From positions 1-22,563 of the forward strand of contig CALKAQ010000112.1 of NCBI GenBank assembly GCA_937983075.1: DNA of 22,563 nt. Reading direction: 5' to 3'. How positions within the stretch are numbered: position 1 is the stretch's first letter; each line of letters starts with the position of its first letter. Below are positions 1-9,036 of this stretch, piece after piece. The notes under the pieces are model-generated. The model searched no databases. It was not told where the DNA came from and saw only the letters and a list, made by a program, of their open reading frames with translations. The position numbers were made by a program, and so were the translations under genes. The DNA is from an uncultured bacterium. Its GTDB lineage: Bacteria > Bacillota > Limnochordia > DTU080 > JAAYLA01.

Positions 1-1
1 T

Positions 2-3000
2 TCTGCGTCTGGCAGCGCCTCAATTCACGATGATCTCAGAGAAGAATATGACGAACTTTGCGCTGAACTAAAGCGATATACGGACAAGCTCCACACGAAA
101 ATCGGAGATCAAGAATGGACGGTACATGATGCGCTCTGGGCGTACCTCCTTGCCAAGTCGGAAACAGAGAGATTAGGCGCTCCGAACTCTCTCTACGAAC
201 TTGAGTTAAACGGTGCTGAATCTTTTACGCGGTCGGACATGGATCGGCGGATACGATTGCTCGAGGCAATTGAGCAATTGGCTGTCCAGCTCAAAGAAAC
301 CTATGGTTCTTTGTACAGTCATCCGTGGTATGGAATGAACGTGGGAAATCTTTCACCATTTGAATATGCGGCGTTAAAGGAACGGGTAGAAGGCTGGGCT
401 AGCGCCGTCAGTCAATTGGTCGATCGAGTAAGATCGAACTCTGAATTGGGTTTGAGTACGCGATCAATCGTTGCAGATGTCCAAAATCTGGTTTCCGTGA
501 TACGGTCTCTGCCGGAGGACGACCGGGTACAAATAGATACGTTAAGTATTTTAATCCGGAATGATGCCTATGAGTCGGCGCAGTCGTTCTTTGAGCAGCT
601 CCAAGAGTATAACCGGCTCATACGAGAAATTCACGATCTCGTTCGGCATAACAGTCGACTAACTCCGGATACGATCAGCGATTTAGCTGGCCAATGGGAA
701 GCGACAGCCAAAGATGTAGCACAACTGAAAGGAACAGTGGCGAACCTTGGCCATACAGCCGACAATCTGGAAAAATTCGCACAGTCTCTATCTGATTTGA
801 AGCATTGGGCTCATCCTCTGTTGGAACTTGTCAGTCCGAGCGTTGAACCGAGTTTGATGAACATCGAGCGGTTAGTCACGGCTGTTCGGATGTTGCGAGA
901 CGTTCCGAGACAAGCATTATCCTTACGTACGGAGTCATTAGTGCATCCTGACTCGGAATCCGTTTTGGTCGCAGCTGAGGAGCAGGCGAAAGAATTGGTC
1001 CGAGAAAGGGAGCTCTTGACCCAAGATTTTATTTTGCAAGCTTCGGACGATCCTGAAGAGCTAGAGGCTAATGCAAAGGCACTTCGATCAGCAGGTCTTT
1101 TGAGTGTATTGTCATCCGATGTGCGCCGCGCCAAACGTGCTTGGATAGGGCGGAGGCGAACAAGAGGCAAAGCGAACCGAGAGCAAATGGCAGCTGATTT
1201 AGAGCGACTTGCTGGTTATTATCGTGGGATACGTGATTTGGAGACAAACCAATTTTTAAAGCAGATTTGCGGAACGGCCTATCGAGGAATCGATACGAAC
1301 TTCGATCACCTGCTTTCAATCGTGGATTTTGCCAAGGAAGTTCGGAGACAGTTTAGTTTGGTAGACGCAGCAAGTGTTGCATTTAGACACCTTCTCTTAC
1401 ACGGTGACCGGGAAATTCTAGATGCGTTGATGGAGGGGGTTGATGAACGACGAGAAAAAACGTTTTCCGATCTGAAAGTTGATTTGGATAATAGTGGTTT
1501 CGTGATCGATGAAAAACAAAGTGTTGATGATATCCAGGCGTTGTTTTTGAAGACCGCAAATGAGCTGAGGACTCTTTATGCGGACCTCAAGGAACTCGGA
1601 ATACGCGATGAAGTGGAATTCAGTCAACTTCCGTACCTCATCCAACTGATCGCTGATGCGAATGCTAGCCAGGCGGTTTTAGATTGCAATGCGTCGGTGA
1701 GCAGGGTATTGGGGAACATATTTTCCGGTGCCGACACAGATATCGTGACGTTAGGAATGTACTTGGACATAGCACGTAAGTTGAGAAGTATGTGTGGCGA
1801 GGAAACATCACGCCGGATCCTCACGGTATGGGCGCATTCGGGGCTCCATCATTTGAATGAAATTGCCGACCGGTTGGAGGAGTGCATTGAGAACGAGTTA
1901 AAGAGGCGCCAGGCTGTCCTCGATCTCTGCCCAATCGATTGGCCTGCATTCATCGAAGCGGAAGAACCGTCTCAAGCCTCACTAGAAATACTCGCAAACC
2001 GACTAAAAGCCATAAGGGAAGATGAAAATGGTCTTGCTTCCTGGGCCGAACTCGTTCGCTTGTTCGAAGAGGGTTCGACGTTGGAAGTGGATATCATTTG
2101 GCAGGCTTTTACAAGGCGACGCCAGGAGCTCGTTGGTCTCAAGCCAGCCTTTGAAATGCTGTTTTTTCGGACGCTTCTCATTACAGCGTACAAGAACGAT
2201 GATGAATTAAAACGACTTTCGGGGGCGAGACAAGAACAGCTGCGAGATCGATTCCGTCGTGTCGATCAATTGATGATCGAACGGAACCGTCATCTACTCG
2301 CAACGCGGCTCTTACGCAATAAACCGCCTGCGGGCAATGGCATCGGGCCCAAAAGCACTTGGACGAATTTGGCCTTGTTGGAGAACGAGATATCCAAGCA
2401 GCGAAGACATATCCCGTTGCGTAAGCTCATTCAACGCGCCGCTGGAGCCATTCAAGCATTGAAACCGTGCTGGATGATGTCTCCGGCATCGGTAGCTCAG
2501 TTTCTTGAACCTGGTTATGTTGAGTTTGACCTTTTGGTGATTGATGAAGCATCTCAGCTAAAACCCGAGGAAGCCATTGGAGCTATTGCACGCTCGAAAC
2601 AGGTTGTGATTGTTGGCGACCCGGAGCAGTTGCCGCCAACTACGTTCTTTCATCGCATCGCTGTGGATAACGAGGACGACTTGGAAGAGTCTATCGATCA
2701 GGAGTCGATCTTGGATCAGGCGAAAAACATTTTCCGGCCCGCCCGCCGTTTACTCTGGCATTATCGTTCGCGCCACGAGAGCTTGATCGCGTTTTCCAAT
2801 GAACACTTTTACGATAAATCGCTTGTTGTGTTCCCGTCTCCTACACCGGCAGCGGAGAACCTCGGGGTACGTTATGTCTATGTAGAAGGCATCTATCAAC
2901 CCCGAGTCAACGTGAATCCCATTGAAGCCGAAACCGTTGTAGAAACAGCGATACGTTTTATGAAAGAGAACGCCGAGAAGTCTCTCGGCATTGTCTGCAT

Positions 3001-4153
3001 GAACAAATCGCAAACCGACTATATCGTAGAACTCATGAATGAACGCTTGGCTGTGGATCCAGATGCCGAGGCGTATCGACAACGATGGGAACATACACTT
3101 GAACCTTTCTTTGTCAAGAATTTGGAGAACGTTCAAGGGGATGAGCGGGACGTCATCTTTGTGTCGACTGTGTTCGGGCCGGACAAGCCAGGAGGTAAGG
3201 TGGCGCAGCAATTTGGACCTATCAACTTGGCGCATGGTCATCGCAGGCTTAACGTGTTGTTCAGTCGCGCCAAAGAGCAGTTGGTACTGTTCTCATCATT
3301 GAAACCAGACGATGTAGTCCCGTCGGCAACCAGCAGCAGGGGTGTCCGTGTATTACGTGACTACATTTTGTATGCGAAAAATGTGTCCTCAACGTTCAAG
3401 ATCCATACAGATCATGTCCTTGATTCTCACTTTAAGCAATTCATAGTAAAAGTCCTGGAGAAACATGGGTTTAAGGCAGCTCCAAATGTGGGGGTTCAGG
3501 GATATTTCATCGATATCGGAGTAGTTGATCCGGATAATCCCACTGAGTTTTTGGCGGGTCTTGAATGTGATGGAGAGACGTATCATTCAGCTCGATCAAT
3601 CAAGGAGCGTGACCGCTTACGCGAAGAACGGCTTGTTGCTTTAGGTTGGAATATCTATCGAATTTGGTCGATTGACTGGTTCCACGATCCGGAGCGCGAA
3701 ATCAACCGCCTGATAACGTATCTTAACGGACTGAGGAAACAATCCAACGTCGGTGATGTAGCCCTTCGGGATCCTGAACCGGTTTCGGATAAAAAGCAAA
3801 ACCTCAAGGATTTCACAGCTGATGCTGGCCGGGAGACTGCTGCTGCACTTGAAAAAGCGGAAGCGATTAAGGTTTCGATGGAGGCTGAACCTGGTGTCAC
3901 GATTATCTTGTCCTTTGCCGACAATCCAGACATCTTCCATACATTCACTTACAGCGATCAAGGAGAGGATTTGTCTCAGGGGTTACTTGCTGTAGATTCA
4001 CCCTTAGGCCAAAGGTTAATCAATGCCAGGATCAAAGATCCCATTGAGGTGAATTGGGGTGGCGAGAGACGAAAGGTGATCGTACATGAGAAGAAATTGC
4101 CAAAGTATAAGCCGAAGAAACGTTTTGAACCCGATAGCTGGAGGTATTGGTGA
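2..4153 (+). CDS. SF1 helicase with Vsr-like nuclease and GreA/GreB-like C-terminal domain (5'-partial)
   Basis: The frame is open from base 2, with no stop before the ATG at 239, so the gene enters from upstream and 239 is an internal Met. What remains is about 1383 residues. After a long helical, partly coiled-coil stretch come superfamily 1 helicase motifs: LLVIDEAS (about 2531, Walker B), GDPEQLPP (2615, motif III), LWHYRSRHES (about 2753, motif IV), NVQGDERD (about 3124, motif V) and RRLNVLFSRAKEQL (about 3242, motif VI). No Walker A is seen here; it presumably lies upstream. Then comes a Vsr/DUF559-type PD-(D/E)XK-like nuclease domain (about 3430-3730) with FIDIGVV, LECDGETYH and a closing YRIWSIDWF. 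The last 90 residues contain LLAVDSPLGQRLI, like the C-terminal domain of GreA/GreB. The architecture matches DUF4011-helicase-Vsr proteins known from phage defence; a defence role is inferred. The base composition is more AT-rich than the following operon, which suggests transfer. Confidence 0.85.
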   Translation, partial: SASGSASIHDDLREEYDELCAELKRYTDKLHTKIGDQEWTVHDALWAYLLAKSETERLGAPNSLYELELNGAESFTRSDMDRRIRLLEAIEQLAVQLKETYGSLYSHPWYGMNVGNLSPFEYAALKERVEGWASAVSQLVDRVRSNSELGLSTRSIVADVQNLVSVIRSLPEDDRVQIDTLSILIRNDAYESAQSFFEQLQEYNRLIREIHDLVRHNSRLTPDTISDLAGQWEATAKDVAQLKGTVANLGHTADNLEKFAQSLSDLKHWAHPLLELVSPSVEPSLMNIERLVTAVRMLRDVPRQALSLRTESLVHPDSESVLVAAEEQAKELVRERELLTQDFILQASDDPEELEANAKALRSAGLLSVLSSDVRRAKRAWIGRRRTRGKANREQMAADLERLAGYYRGIRDLETNQFLKQICGTAYRGIDTNFDHLLSIVDFAKEVRRQFSLVDAASVAFRHLLLHGDREILDALMEGVDERREKTFSDLKVDLDNSGFVIDEKQSVDDIQALFLKTANELRTLYADLKELGIRDEVEFSQLPYLIQLIADANASQAVLDCNASVSRVLGNIFSGADTDIVTLGMYLDIARKLRSMCGEETSRRILTVWAHSGLHHLNEIADRLEECIENELKRRQAVLDLCPIDWPAFIEAEEPSQASLEILANRLKAIREDENGLASWAELVRLFEEGSTLEVDIIWQAFTRRRQELVGLKPAFEMLFFRTLLITAYKNDDELKRLSGARQEQLRDRFRRVDQLMIERNRHLLATRLLRNKPPAGNGIGPKSTWTNLALLENEISKQRRHIPLRKLIQRAAGAIQALKPCWMMSPASVAQFLEPGYVEFDLLVIDEASQLKPEEAIGAIARSKQVVIVGDPEQLPPTTFFHRIAVDNEDDLEESIDQESILDQAKNIFRPARRLLWHYRSRHESLIAFSNEHFYDKSLVVFPSPTPAAENLGVRYVYVEGIYQPRVNVNPIEAETVVETAIRFMKENAEKSLGIVCMNKSQTDYIVELMNERLAVDPDAEAYRQRWEHTLEPFFVKNLENVQGDERDVIFVSTVFGPDKPGGKVAQQFGPINLAHGHRRLNVLFSRAKEQLVLFSSLKPDDVVPSATSSRGVRVLRDYILYAKNVSSTFKIHTDHVLDSHFKQFIVKVLEKHGFKAAPNVGVQGYFIDIGVVDPDNPTEFLAGLECDGETYHSARSIKERDRLREERLVALGWNIYRIWSIDWFHDPEREINRLITYLNGLRKQSNVGDVALRDPEPVSDKKQNLKDFTADAGRETAAALEKAEAIKVSMEAEPGVTIILSFADNPDIFHTFTYSDQGEDLSQGLLAVDSPLGQRLINARIKDPIEVNWGGERRKVIVHEKKLPKYKPKKRFEPDSWRYW

Positions 4154-4201
4154 ATTTTTCAGCATGCAGTTTGCCTCTTCCATACCCACCCAATCCCCGC
4201 G

Positions 4202-4231
4202 TTGACAACTTCCTTAAATACGTGGTAGTCT
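4202..4231 (+). promoter_or_regulatory. Candidate sigma-A promoter of the iron-uptake operon
   Basis: A perfect -35 TTGACA (4202-4207) is followed after 18 bases by TAGTCT (4226-4231), which matches three of six consensus bases. It lies about 100 bases before the first gene of the operon and after the end of the helicase gene. The -35 is convincing and the -10 is weak. No clear Fur box was found around it. Confidence 0.45.
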
Positions 4232-4329
4232 TTGCTTGTTAGGGCAGCCGAAATGGATGTAAAAGGATTGCCAAATGGCAGCGGAGAGCCATGGCGAAAT
4301 CAACCGTTGAGGCGATACGGAGGACCAGG

Positions 4330-5205
4330 ATGAGCGCCACCCAACAAGCAGAGCACCTGCCAGCCGACACAACTTCACCGTTGGCAGAGACGGTGGAGCG
4401 CATCAACGCGCTCAATACATACCGCACCTATCGCATGGGGATTCCCGACGACACTGAAGGGTGGGTCCGGTTGAGCCGCTTTGCGGACGCCGGGATGCTC
4501 TCAACCTGGTTTGAAGCGCTCGTCGGTCAGCTCGACGATCGGCACGCAGCGGCTGTCGCCCTGGGAAGAACCGTCGTCAGCACGGTTGTGCTGCCCTGGG
4601 CTTTCCCCGTATTGGTGGAATCCCGCTTTCCGCTCGGCTCGGCGGACGACACGGCGGTGCATCGACATGCGCAAGGCTGGATTGACGCCGTAGCGTATGG
4701 CTATGAGCGCGTGGCCGTCTTGCCCGATGATCCGGCTGCCGGCTGGTCCGACGTCGAAGTGGTTCCTGATCGCGAGGCTCTCCTGGATGCCCTTGCAGAG
4801 AAACTGGTCGAAGTCGAACCGTTCTTCGCTGCATTGCGCAGCGTTTACCGCCTCGGATGGGCGGTGCTCTGGGGTGAGCTGGCCGATCAGGTGGGCACGG
4901 CAGCGCTTTGGTTGGCGCGCCTGATGAACCGGAACCGTTGGGCCGCCTGGCGCGACGCGGAAATGATTTTCGATCGCTTGCAGATCCGGCAAGCGCAGGC
5001 ACGGGTGCGTCCTCGAGTGTTTCCGGTGGCTTGGAGCGGCGGGGAAGAGCTGTTCGCAGTGCGGGGCACTTGCTGCTTGAACTATCGCACCGTCAAGGAG
5101 CCGACGCCTGAAGGCAAGGAATATTGCACCACGTGTCCGCTGCGCAGCGATACATGGCGTATGCCGCTCTTGCAGGAACAGCTTGAAGGGAAACCGGCAA
5201 CATGA
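4330..5205 (+). CDS. FhuF-like ferric-siderophore reductase, [2Fe-2S] C-terminus
   Basis: FhuF proteins reduce ferric iron bound to hydroxamate siderophores in the cytoplasm so that it can be released. The diagnostic feature is at the C-terminus, where a GTCCLNYR segment and a CTTCPLR segment give Cys248, Cys249, Cys266 and Cys269. This is the FhuF iron-sulfur pattern, but with a C-C-x16-C-x2-C spacing where the E. coli protein has x10 between the first pair and the third Cys. The start at 4330 is chosen because GGAGG (4319-4323) lies six bases before it; an in-frame ATG at 4291 would add 13 residues with a poorer ribosome site. The product is 291 residues, somewhat longer than E. coli FhuF. 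Its stop overlaps the permease start (ATGA), so it is the first gene of the iron operon. Family assignment rests on the cysteine motif and the neighbours. Confidence 0.8.
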   Translation: MSATQQAEHLPADTTSPLAETVERINALNTYRTYRMGIPDDTEGWVRLSRFADAGMLSTWFEALVGQLDDRHAAAVALGRTVVSTVVLPWAFPVLVESRFPLGSADDTAVHRHAQGWIDAVAYGYERVAVLPDDPAAGWSDVEVVPDREALLDALAEKLVEVEPFFAALRSVYRLGWAVLWGELADQVGTAALWLARLMNRNRWAAWRDAEMIFDRLQIRQAQARVRPRVFPVAWSGGEELFAVRGTCCLNYRTVKEPTPEGKEYCTTCPLRSDTWRMPLLQEQLEGKPAT

Positions 5206-6266
5206 CGACTCGTGACGTGGGGACTGCCGTCGCGGCTGAAAACAAACGCGTACGCATGCTGTTTCGTTCGCCTTCCGCCAAAGTGGGCGTGCTGATGGCG
5301 GGGTGCGTTCTTTTGGCAATCGTGGTCGTGCTTGGACTGCGTTTCGGCTCGCTTCCCATCACGAACTGGGATGCGATCAACGCTCTGGTCAACTACTCGC
5401 CGGATTCCTATGAGCAGACGGTCGTCCGCTATTTGCGCCTGCCGCGGATGGTGATCGGCTTGGGCGTCGGAGCGGCTCTGGCGGTAGCCGGAGCGGCCAT
5501 GCAAGCGACCACGCGCAATCCGCTGGCGGATCCGTCGATCCTCGGGGTGAACAGCGGGGCGGCGTTGGGGATCATCACCGCCGTCTACCTCGGCCAGCTG
5601 ACGCATCCGCTGCACTTTGTCTGGTTTGCGTTCGCCGGAGGCATGGTCGCCGCGGCGATTGTCTACGCGTTTGGTTCCGTCGGATCCGGAGGCGTATCGC
5701 CGGTGAAGCTTGCGCTGGCCGGAGTCGTCGTCACCGCGCTGTTGAACTCGTGGCTTACCGCCGTGCTGCTGCTCCATCAAGAGACGCTCGATGTCATCCG
5801 CTTTTGGTTGGCCGGCTCGTTGGCCGGGCGGGACATCAACGTGTTTTACGCCGTCTTGCCGTTTCTCGCCGTCGGCGTCGTGGGCATGCTGCTGGCGGGA
5901 AACCAGCTCAACGTGTTGAGCCTGGGGGACGACACGGCCCGCGTGCTCGGCATGCCAATCGGCAAGATCCGCATGCTCGTCACCGCTTTGAGCGTCCTGA
6001 TGGTGGGAGCAGCGGTGGCGGCCGCAGGGCCGATTGGTTTTGTTGGGCTTGCCGTGCCGCACATCGTCCGTGGCTTCGTCGGTCCCGATTACCGCTGGGT
6101 GCTGCCGTTTTGCGTCGTGTTCGGGCCCTTGATGCTGTTGTTGGCGGACATTCTCGGACGGGTCATCGCCCGACCGGGCGAAGTGCATGTCGGAATCGTC
6201 ACCGCCTTTGTGGGCGCACCCTTCTTGATTTGGCTGGCTCGCCGCAGGCAGGTGGCGGATGTATGA
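5202..6266 (+). CDS. FecCD-family iron-siderophore ABC transporter permease 1
   Basis: This 354-residue membrane protein is one of two permease subunits. The sequence shows about ten hydrophobic segments and the family's conserved stretches: YLRLPRMVIGLGVGAALAVAG near residue 80, then RNPLADPSILGVNSGAALG, and GPIGFVGLAVPHIVR near residue 275, which contains the coupling region contacting the ATPase. A RVLGMPIGKIR segment precedes that loop, as in FhuB, FecD and BtuC relatives. The N-terminal 25 residues are cytoplasmic and polar. The gene overlaps the reductase gene upstream and the second permease gene downstream by four bases each, which suggests translational coupling. Substrate is inferred as a ferric siderophore from the FhuF-like neighbour; the sequence does not define which one. 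Confidence 0.92.
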   Translation: MTTRDVGTAVAAENKRVRMLFRSPSAKVGVLMAGCVLLAIVVVLGLRFGSLPITNWDAINALVNYSPDSYEQTVVRYLRLPRMVIGLGVGAALAVAGAAMQATTRNPLADPSILGVNSGAALGIITAVYLGQLTHPLHFVWFAFAGGMVAAAIVYAFGSVGSGGVSPVKLALAGVVVTALLNSWLTAVLLLHQETLDVIRFWLAGSLAGRDINVFYAVLPFLAVGVVGMLLAGNQLNVLSLGDDTARVLGMPIGKIRMLVTALSVLMVGAAVAAAGPIGFVGLAVPHIVRGFVGPDYRWVLPFCVVFGPLMLLLADILGRVIARPGEVHVGIVTAFVGAPFLIWLARRRQVADV

Positions 6267-7327
6267 CAACCCGCACCTCGGCGCCACCATCCCGGTCGGA
6301 GCCGTCGGGCGTCCGGGTGATCCGGCTGGGAGCGTTTTCCTTTCGGGTCCGGCTGCGGGTCGCTGGGCTCGTTGCTGTTGCTGCTGTGGTGGTCGTCGGC
6401 CTGATGGCGTGGAGCCTGACGCTCGGCAACTACGCTCTCAGCCTGGCCGAAATCCACGGCGCGCTGAAGGGGACGGCGAGCGCCGATGCCCGCTTTATCG
6501 TCGTCGATCTCCGGCTGCCGAGGCTGTTGACCGCAGTTGCCGTCGGCTCCATGCTGGCCATGTCCGGGGCGATCTTCCAGGGGATTCTGCGCAACCCGCT
6601 CGTATCGCCCGACATCATCGGCATCAACGCCGGGGCGAGCGTCGGTGCCCTGCTGTTGATCGTCACGCGGCAGCCGCTCGCTTATCTGCCGGCCGCCGCC
6701 TTTGTCGGAGGACTCGTCGCCGCAGCGGCGATTTATGCGCTCACGTGGAGGGGGCACATCTCGGGAGCGCGGCTCATCCTCGTCGGCATGGGGATGAACG
6801 CCATGCTGACCGCCACGACGACGTACTTGCTCACTCAGGCGGAAATCCGCGACGCGAGCCGGGCGGTGTTGTGGATGACCGGCAGCGTCTACGGCAGCGA
6901 CTGGGGAGACGTTCGCCTGCTCGTCGTGTCGCTCGCCGTGCTCGTGCCGCTGGGGGCGGCATTGATGTGGTCGCTGCGTGTGCTGCAGCTGGGCGATCTC
7001 ACCGCCCATACGTTGGGCATGCCGGTCGAACGCATCCGGCTTTTCCTGATCATCACCGGATGCGCATTGAGCGGCATCGCGGTATCCGTCGCCGGGCCTA
7101 TTGGTTTCGTCGCACTGATGGTGCCGCACTTCGCACGGATGCTCGCCGGTCCCATGACCGCCGGTGTGTTTGTTCTGACGGGCTTGTTGGGCGCAGCACT
7201 CGTTTTGGGTGCTGACATGATCGGGCAGCACGCAACCGGGGTGAGCCTGCCGGTCGGCGTGATCACTTCGGCGCTCGGTGCCCCGTACTTCCTCTACCTG
7301 CTGTCCCGCACGCGGGTACGGTTATAG
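6263..7327 (+). CDS. FecCD-family iron-siderophore ABC transporter permease 2
   Basis: This is the second permease subunit, also 354 residues and clearly homologous to the first: DLRLPRLLTAVAVGSMLAMSG, ILRNPLVSPDIIGINAGAS, HTLGMPVERIR and GPIGFVALMVPHFAR occur in the same order. Two different permeases in tandem imply a heterodimeric channel, as in FecC/FecD or FepD/FepG. The start at 6263 is the ATG of the ATGA overlap with the preceding gene. The frame is open far upstream, to 5750, but that stretch reads as low-complexity Arg/Ala-rich sequence in the shadow of permease 1. About ten transmembrane segments are visible. It ends with a TAG that overlaps the ribosome site of the ATPase gene. 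Confidence 0.92.
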   Translation: MTTRTSAPPSRSEPSGVRVIRLGAFSFRVRLRVAGLVAVAAVVVVGLMAWSLTLGNYALSLAEIHGALKGTASADARFIVVDLRLPRLLTAVAVGSMLAMSGAIFQGILRNPLVSPDIIGINAGASVGALLLIVTRQPLAYLPAAAFVGGLVAAAAIYALTWRGHISGARLILVGMGMNAMLTATTTYLLTQAEIRDASRAVLWMTGSVYGSDWGDVRLLVVSLAVLVPLGAALMWSLRVLQLGDLTAHTLGMPVERIRLFLIITGCALSGIAVSVAGPIGFVALMVPHFARMLAGPMTAGVFVLTGLLGAALVLGADMIGQHATGVSLPVGVITSALGAPYFLYLLSRTRVRL

Positions 7328-7336
7328 GTGATAACG

Positions 7337-9022
7337 ATGGTGATGGCAATGAATCGCCTGATGGCGCACGATGTGACACTTGCCTACGGTCGGTCGAAGG
7401 CCGTCGCGCAAAACCTCACCTTTCAGGTTCCGGACGGACGCGTTACGTCGATCATCGGGCCGAACGGGTGTGGGAAATCGACGTTGCTGCGGGCGCTTGC
7501 CCGTCTGATTACGCCGGTGGCCGGGACGGTGTTGCTCGACGGCGAAGCGATCCACCGGCAGCCGACGAAAGAAGTCGCCAAGCGCCTGGGGCTGTTGCCG
7601 CAGGAACAGGTGGCGCCGGACGCGATCGTCGTCGAAGATTTGGTGCGCCGCGGCCGCTATCCTCATCAATCGTTTTTGCAGCCGCTGAGCGCCAAAGATC
7701 GTGCGGCGGTGGAGCGAGCCTTGGAATTGGCGGGCATCACCGAGTTGCGAAATCGGCCCGTCGACGAGCTCTCAGGCGGACAGCGCCAACGAGCGTGGAT
7801 CGCCATGGCGCTCGCCCAGGAAACGCCGATTCTTCTTCTCGATGAGCCGACGACGTATCTCGACTTGGCACACCAGTGGGAAATCTTGGAGCTCATTCGC
7901 CGCCTCAACCGGGAGGAAGGTCGCACCGTGGTGGCAGTGCTGCACGATGTCAATGCAGCGGCGTGGGTGAGTGACCACGTCGTGGCGATGCGGGCAGGGA
8001 GCATCGTCGCCGAAGGACCGCCCGAAGATGTCCTGCAGCCCGAGTTGCTGAGGCGGATTTTCGGCGTCCACTGCGATGTCGTCGAATCCGGCGGCGTGAA
8101 CGTGCCAATGTGCATTGCCCGCGGGAGATCGATTTGGCGCCGGCACGAACTCATGGTTCGCTCGTTGACGGATGGCAGCGACGAGAAAGGGGCTAGGCCT
8201 GCGGAGCCTGCACTGCGGGCGGAACGCCTCGTTGCTGGATACCAAAACCGCAGGGTGGTGGAAGGAGTTTCTGTCTCCTTCCCGGCGGGCAAAGTGAGCG
8301 CGATCGTCGGCCCCAACGCCAGTGGGAAATCGACGCTTTTGCGTGCGTTGGCCCGGCTTCTGCCCGTTTCGGAGGGGACGGTTTGGCTGCATGAGCGGCC
8401 GATCGGGCGAAGCGGGCGGAAAGCCTTCGCTCGGCAGCTGGGCATGCTCGCTCAAGAGGCTCCGGTGCCACCGGGGATGTTGGTGCAAGACTTCGTCGCC
8501 ATGGGACGCTATCCGCATCAGCGGTGGTACCGCCAGTGGAGTCCGGCGGATGAACGAGCCGTCGAACGGGCGCTCGAGGTGACGGGGACGTCCGAATTGC
8601 GCTGGCAGCCTGTCGAGGCCCTCTCCGGCGGCCAGCGCCAGCGTATGCGACTGGCCATGGCGCTTGCGCAGGAGACGCCGGTGCTCCTCCTCGATGAGCC
8701 GACGACTTTTTTGGATATGGCGCATCAAATCGAGGTGCTTGAGCTCGTGCGCCGGCTGAACGAAACCGAGGGCAAGACCGTCATCATGGTGTTGCACGAC
8801 TTGTGCCAGGCGTGCCATTACGCCGATTACGTCGTGGCGATGAAAGACGGCAAGGTCGTGGCGGCCGGCGCTCCAAACGAAGTGGTTACGGAAGAGCTGG
8901 TTCAAAGCATTTTCGGCATGCATTGCACCGTTTTTCCGGATCCCGTGACGGGTACTCCGCTTGTTTTGCCTTACGCAGCGTCGGATACGGCGTTGCAAGA
9001 AGTTGTGCTTGAAAGCCATTGA
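7337..9022 (+). CDS. Tandem-fused double ATP-binding subunit of the siderophore ABC transporter
   Basis: One polypeptide of 561 residues carries two complete FecE/FhuC-type nucleotide-binding domains. Domain 1 has Walker A GPNGCGKST (residues 41-49), signature LSGGQRQR (145-152), Walker B LLLDEPTTYLD and switch HD in VLHDVNAA. Domain 2 has GPNASGKST (from 325), LSGGQRQR (from 429), LLLDEPTTFLD and VLHDLCQA. All catalytic motifs look intact in both halves. A linker of about 35 residues, rich in charged residues, joins them. Siderophore importers normally use one single-domain ATPase as a homodimer, so a fused pair probably folds as an intramolecular dimer across the two different permeases. 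The ATG at 7337 is chosen because AGGTG (7326-7330) lies six bases upstream; a GTG at 7328 and ATGs at 7343 and 7349 are alternatives. The gene lies ten bases after permease 2. Confidence 0.93.
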   Translation: MVMAMNRLMAHDVTLAYGRSKAVAQNLTFQVPDGRVTSIIGPNGCGKSTLLRALARLITPVAGTVLLDGEAIHRQPTKEVAKRLGLLPQEQVAPDAIVVEDLVRRGRYPHQSFLQPLSAKDRAAVERALELAGITELRNRPVDELSGGQRQRAWIAMALAQETPILLLDEPTTYLDLAHQWEILELIRRLNREEGRTVVAVLHDVNAAAWVSDHVVAMRAGSIVAEGPPEDVLQPELLRRIFGVHCDVVESGGVNVPMCIARGRSIWRRHELMVRSLTDGSDEKGARPAEPALRAERLVAGYQNRRVVEGVSVSFPAGKVSAIVGPNASGKSTLLRALARLLPVSEGTVWLHERPIGRSGRKAFARQLGMLAQEAPVPPGMLVQDFVAMGRYPHQRWYRQWSPADERAVERALEVTGTSELRWQPVEALSGGQRQRMRLAMALAQETPVLLLDEPTTFLDMAHQIEVLELVRRLNETEGKTVIMVLHDLCQACHYADYVVAMKDGKVVAAGAPNEVVTEELVQSIFGMHCTVFPDPVTGTPLVLPYAASDTALQEVVLESH

Positions 9023-9036
9023 GGAGGACAATGTTC

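Noticed and set aside
4239..4249. TTAGGGCAGCC downstream of the iron-operon -10, resembling half of a DtxR/IdeR box.
   Set aside because: Only the left half agrees; the symmetric right half is missing, and no Fur-type repeat was found either.
5082..9031. Long open frames on the minus strand opposite the permease and ATPase genes (up to about 419 codons).
   Set aside because: They read as His/Arg/Gln/Asp-rich low-complexity sequence without motifs, a typical shadow of GC-rich coding DNA.
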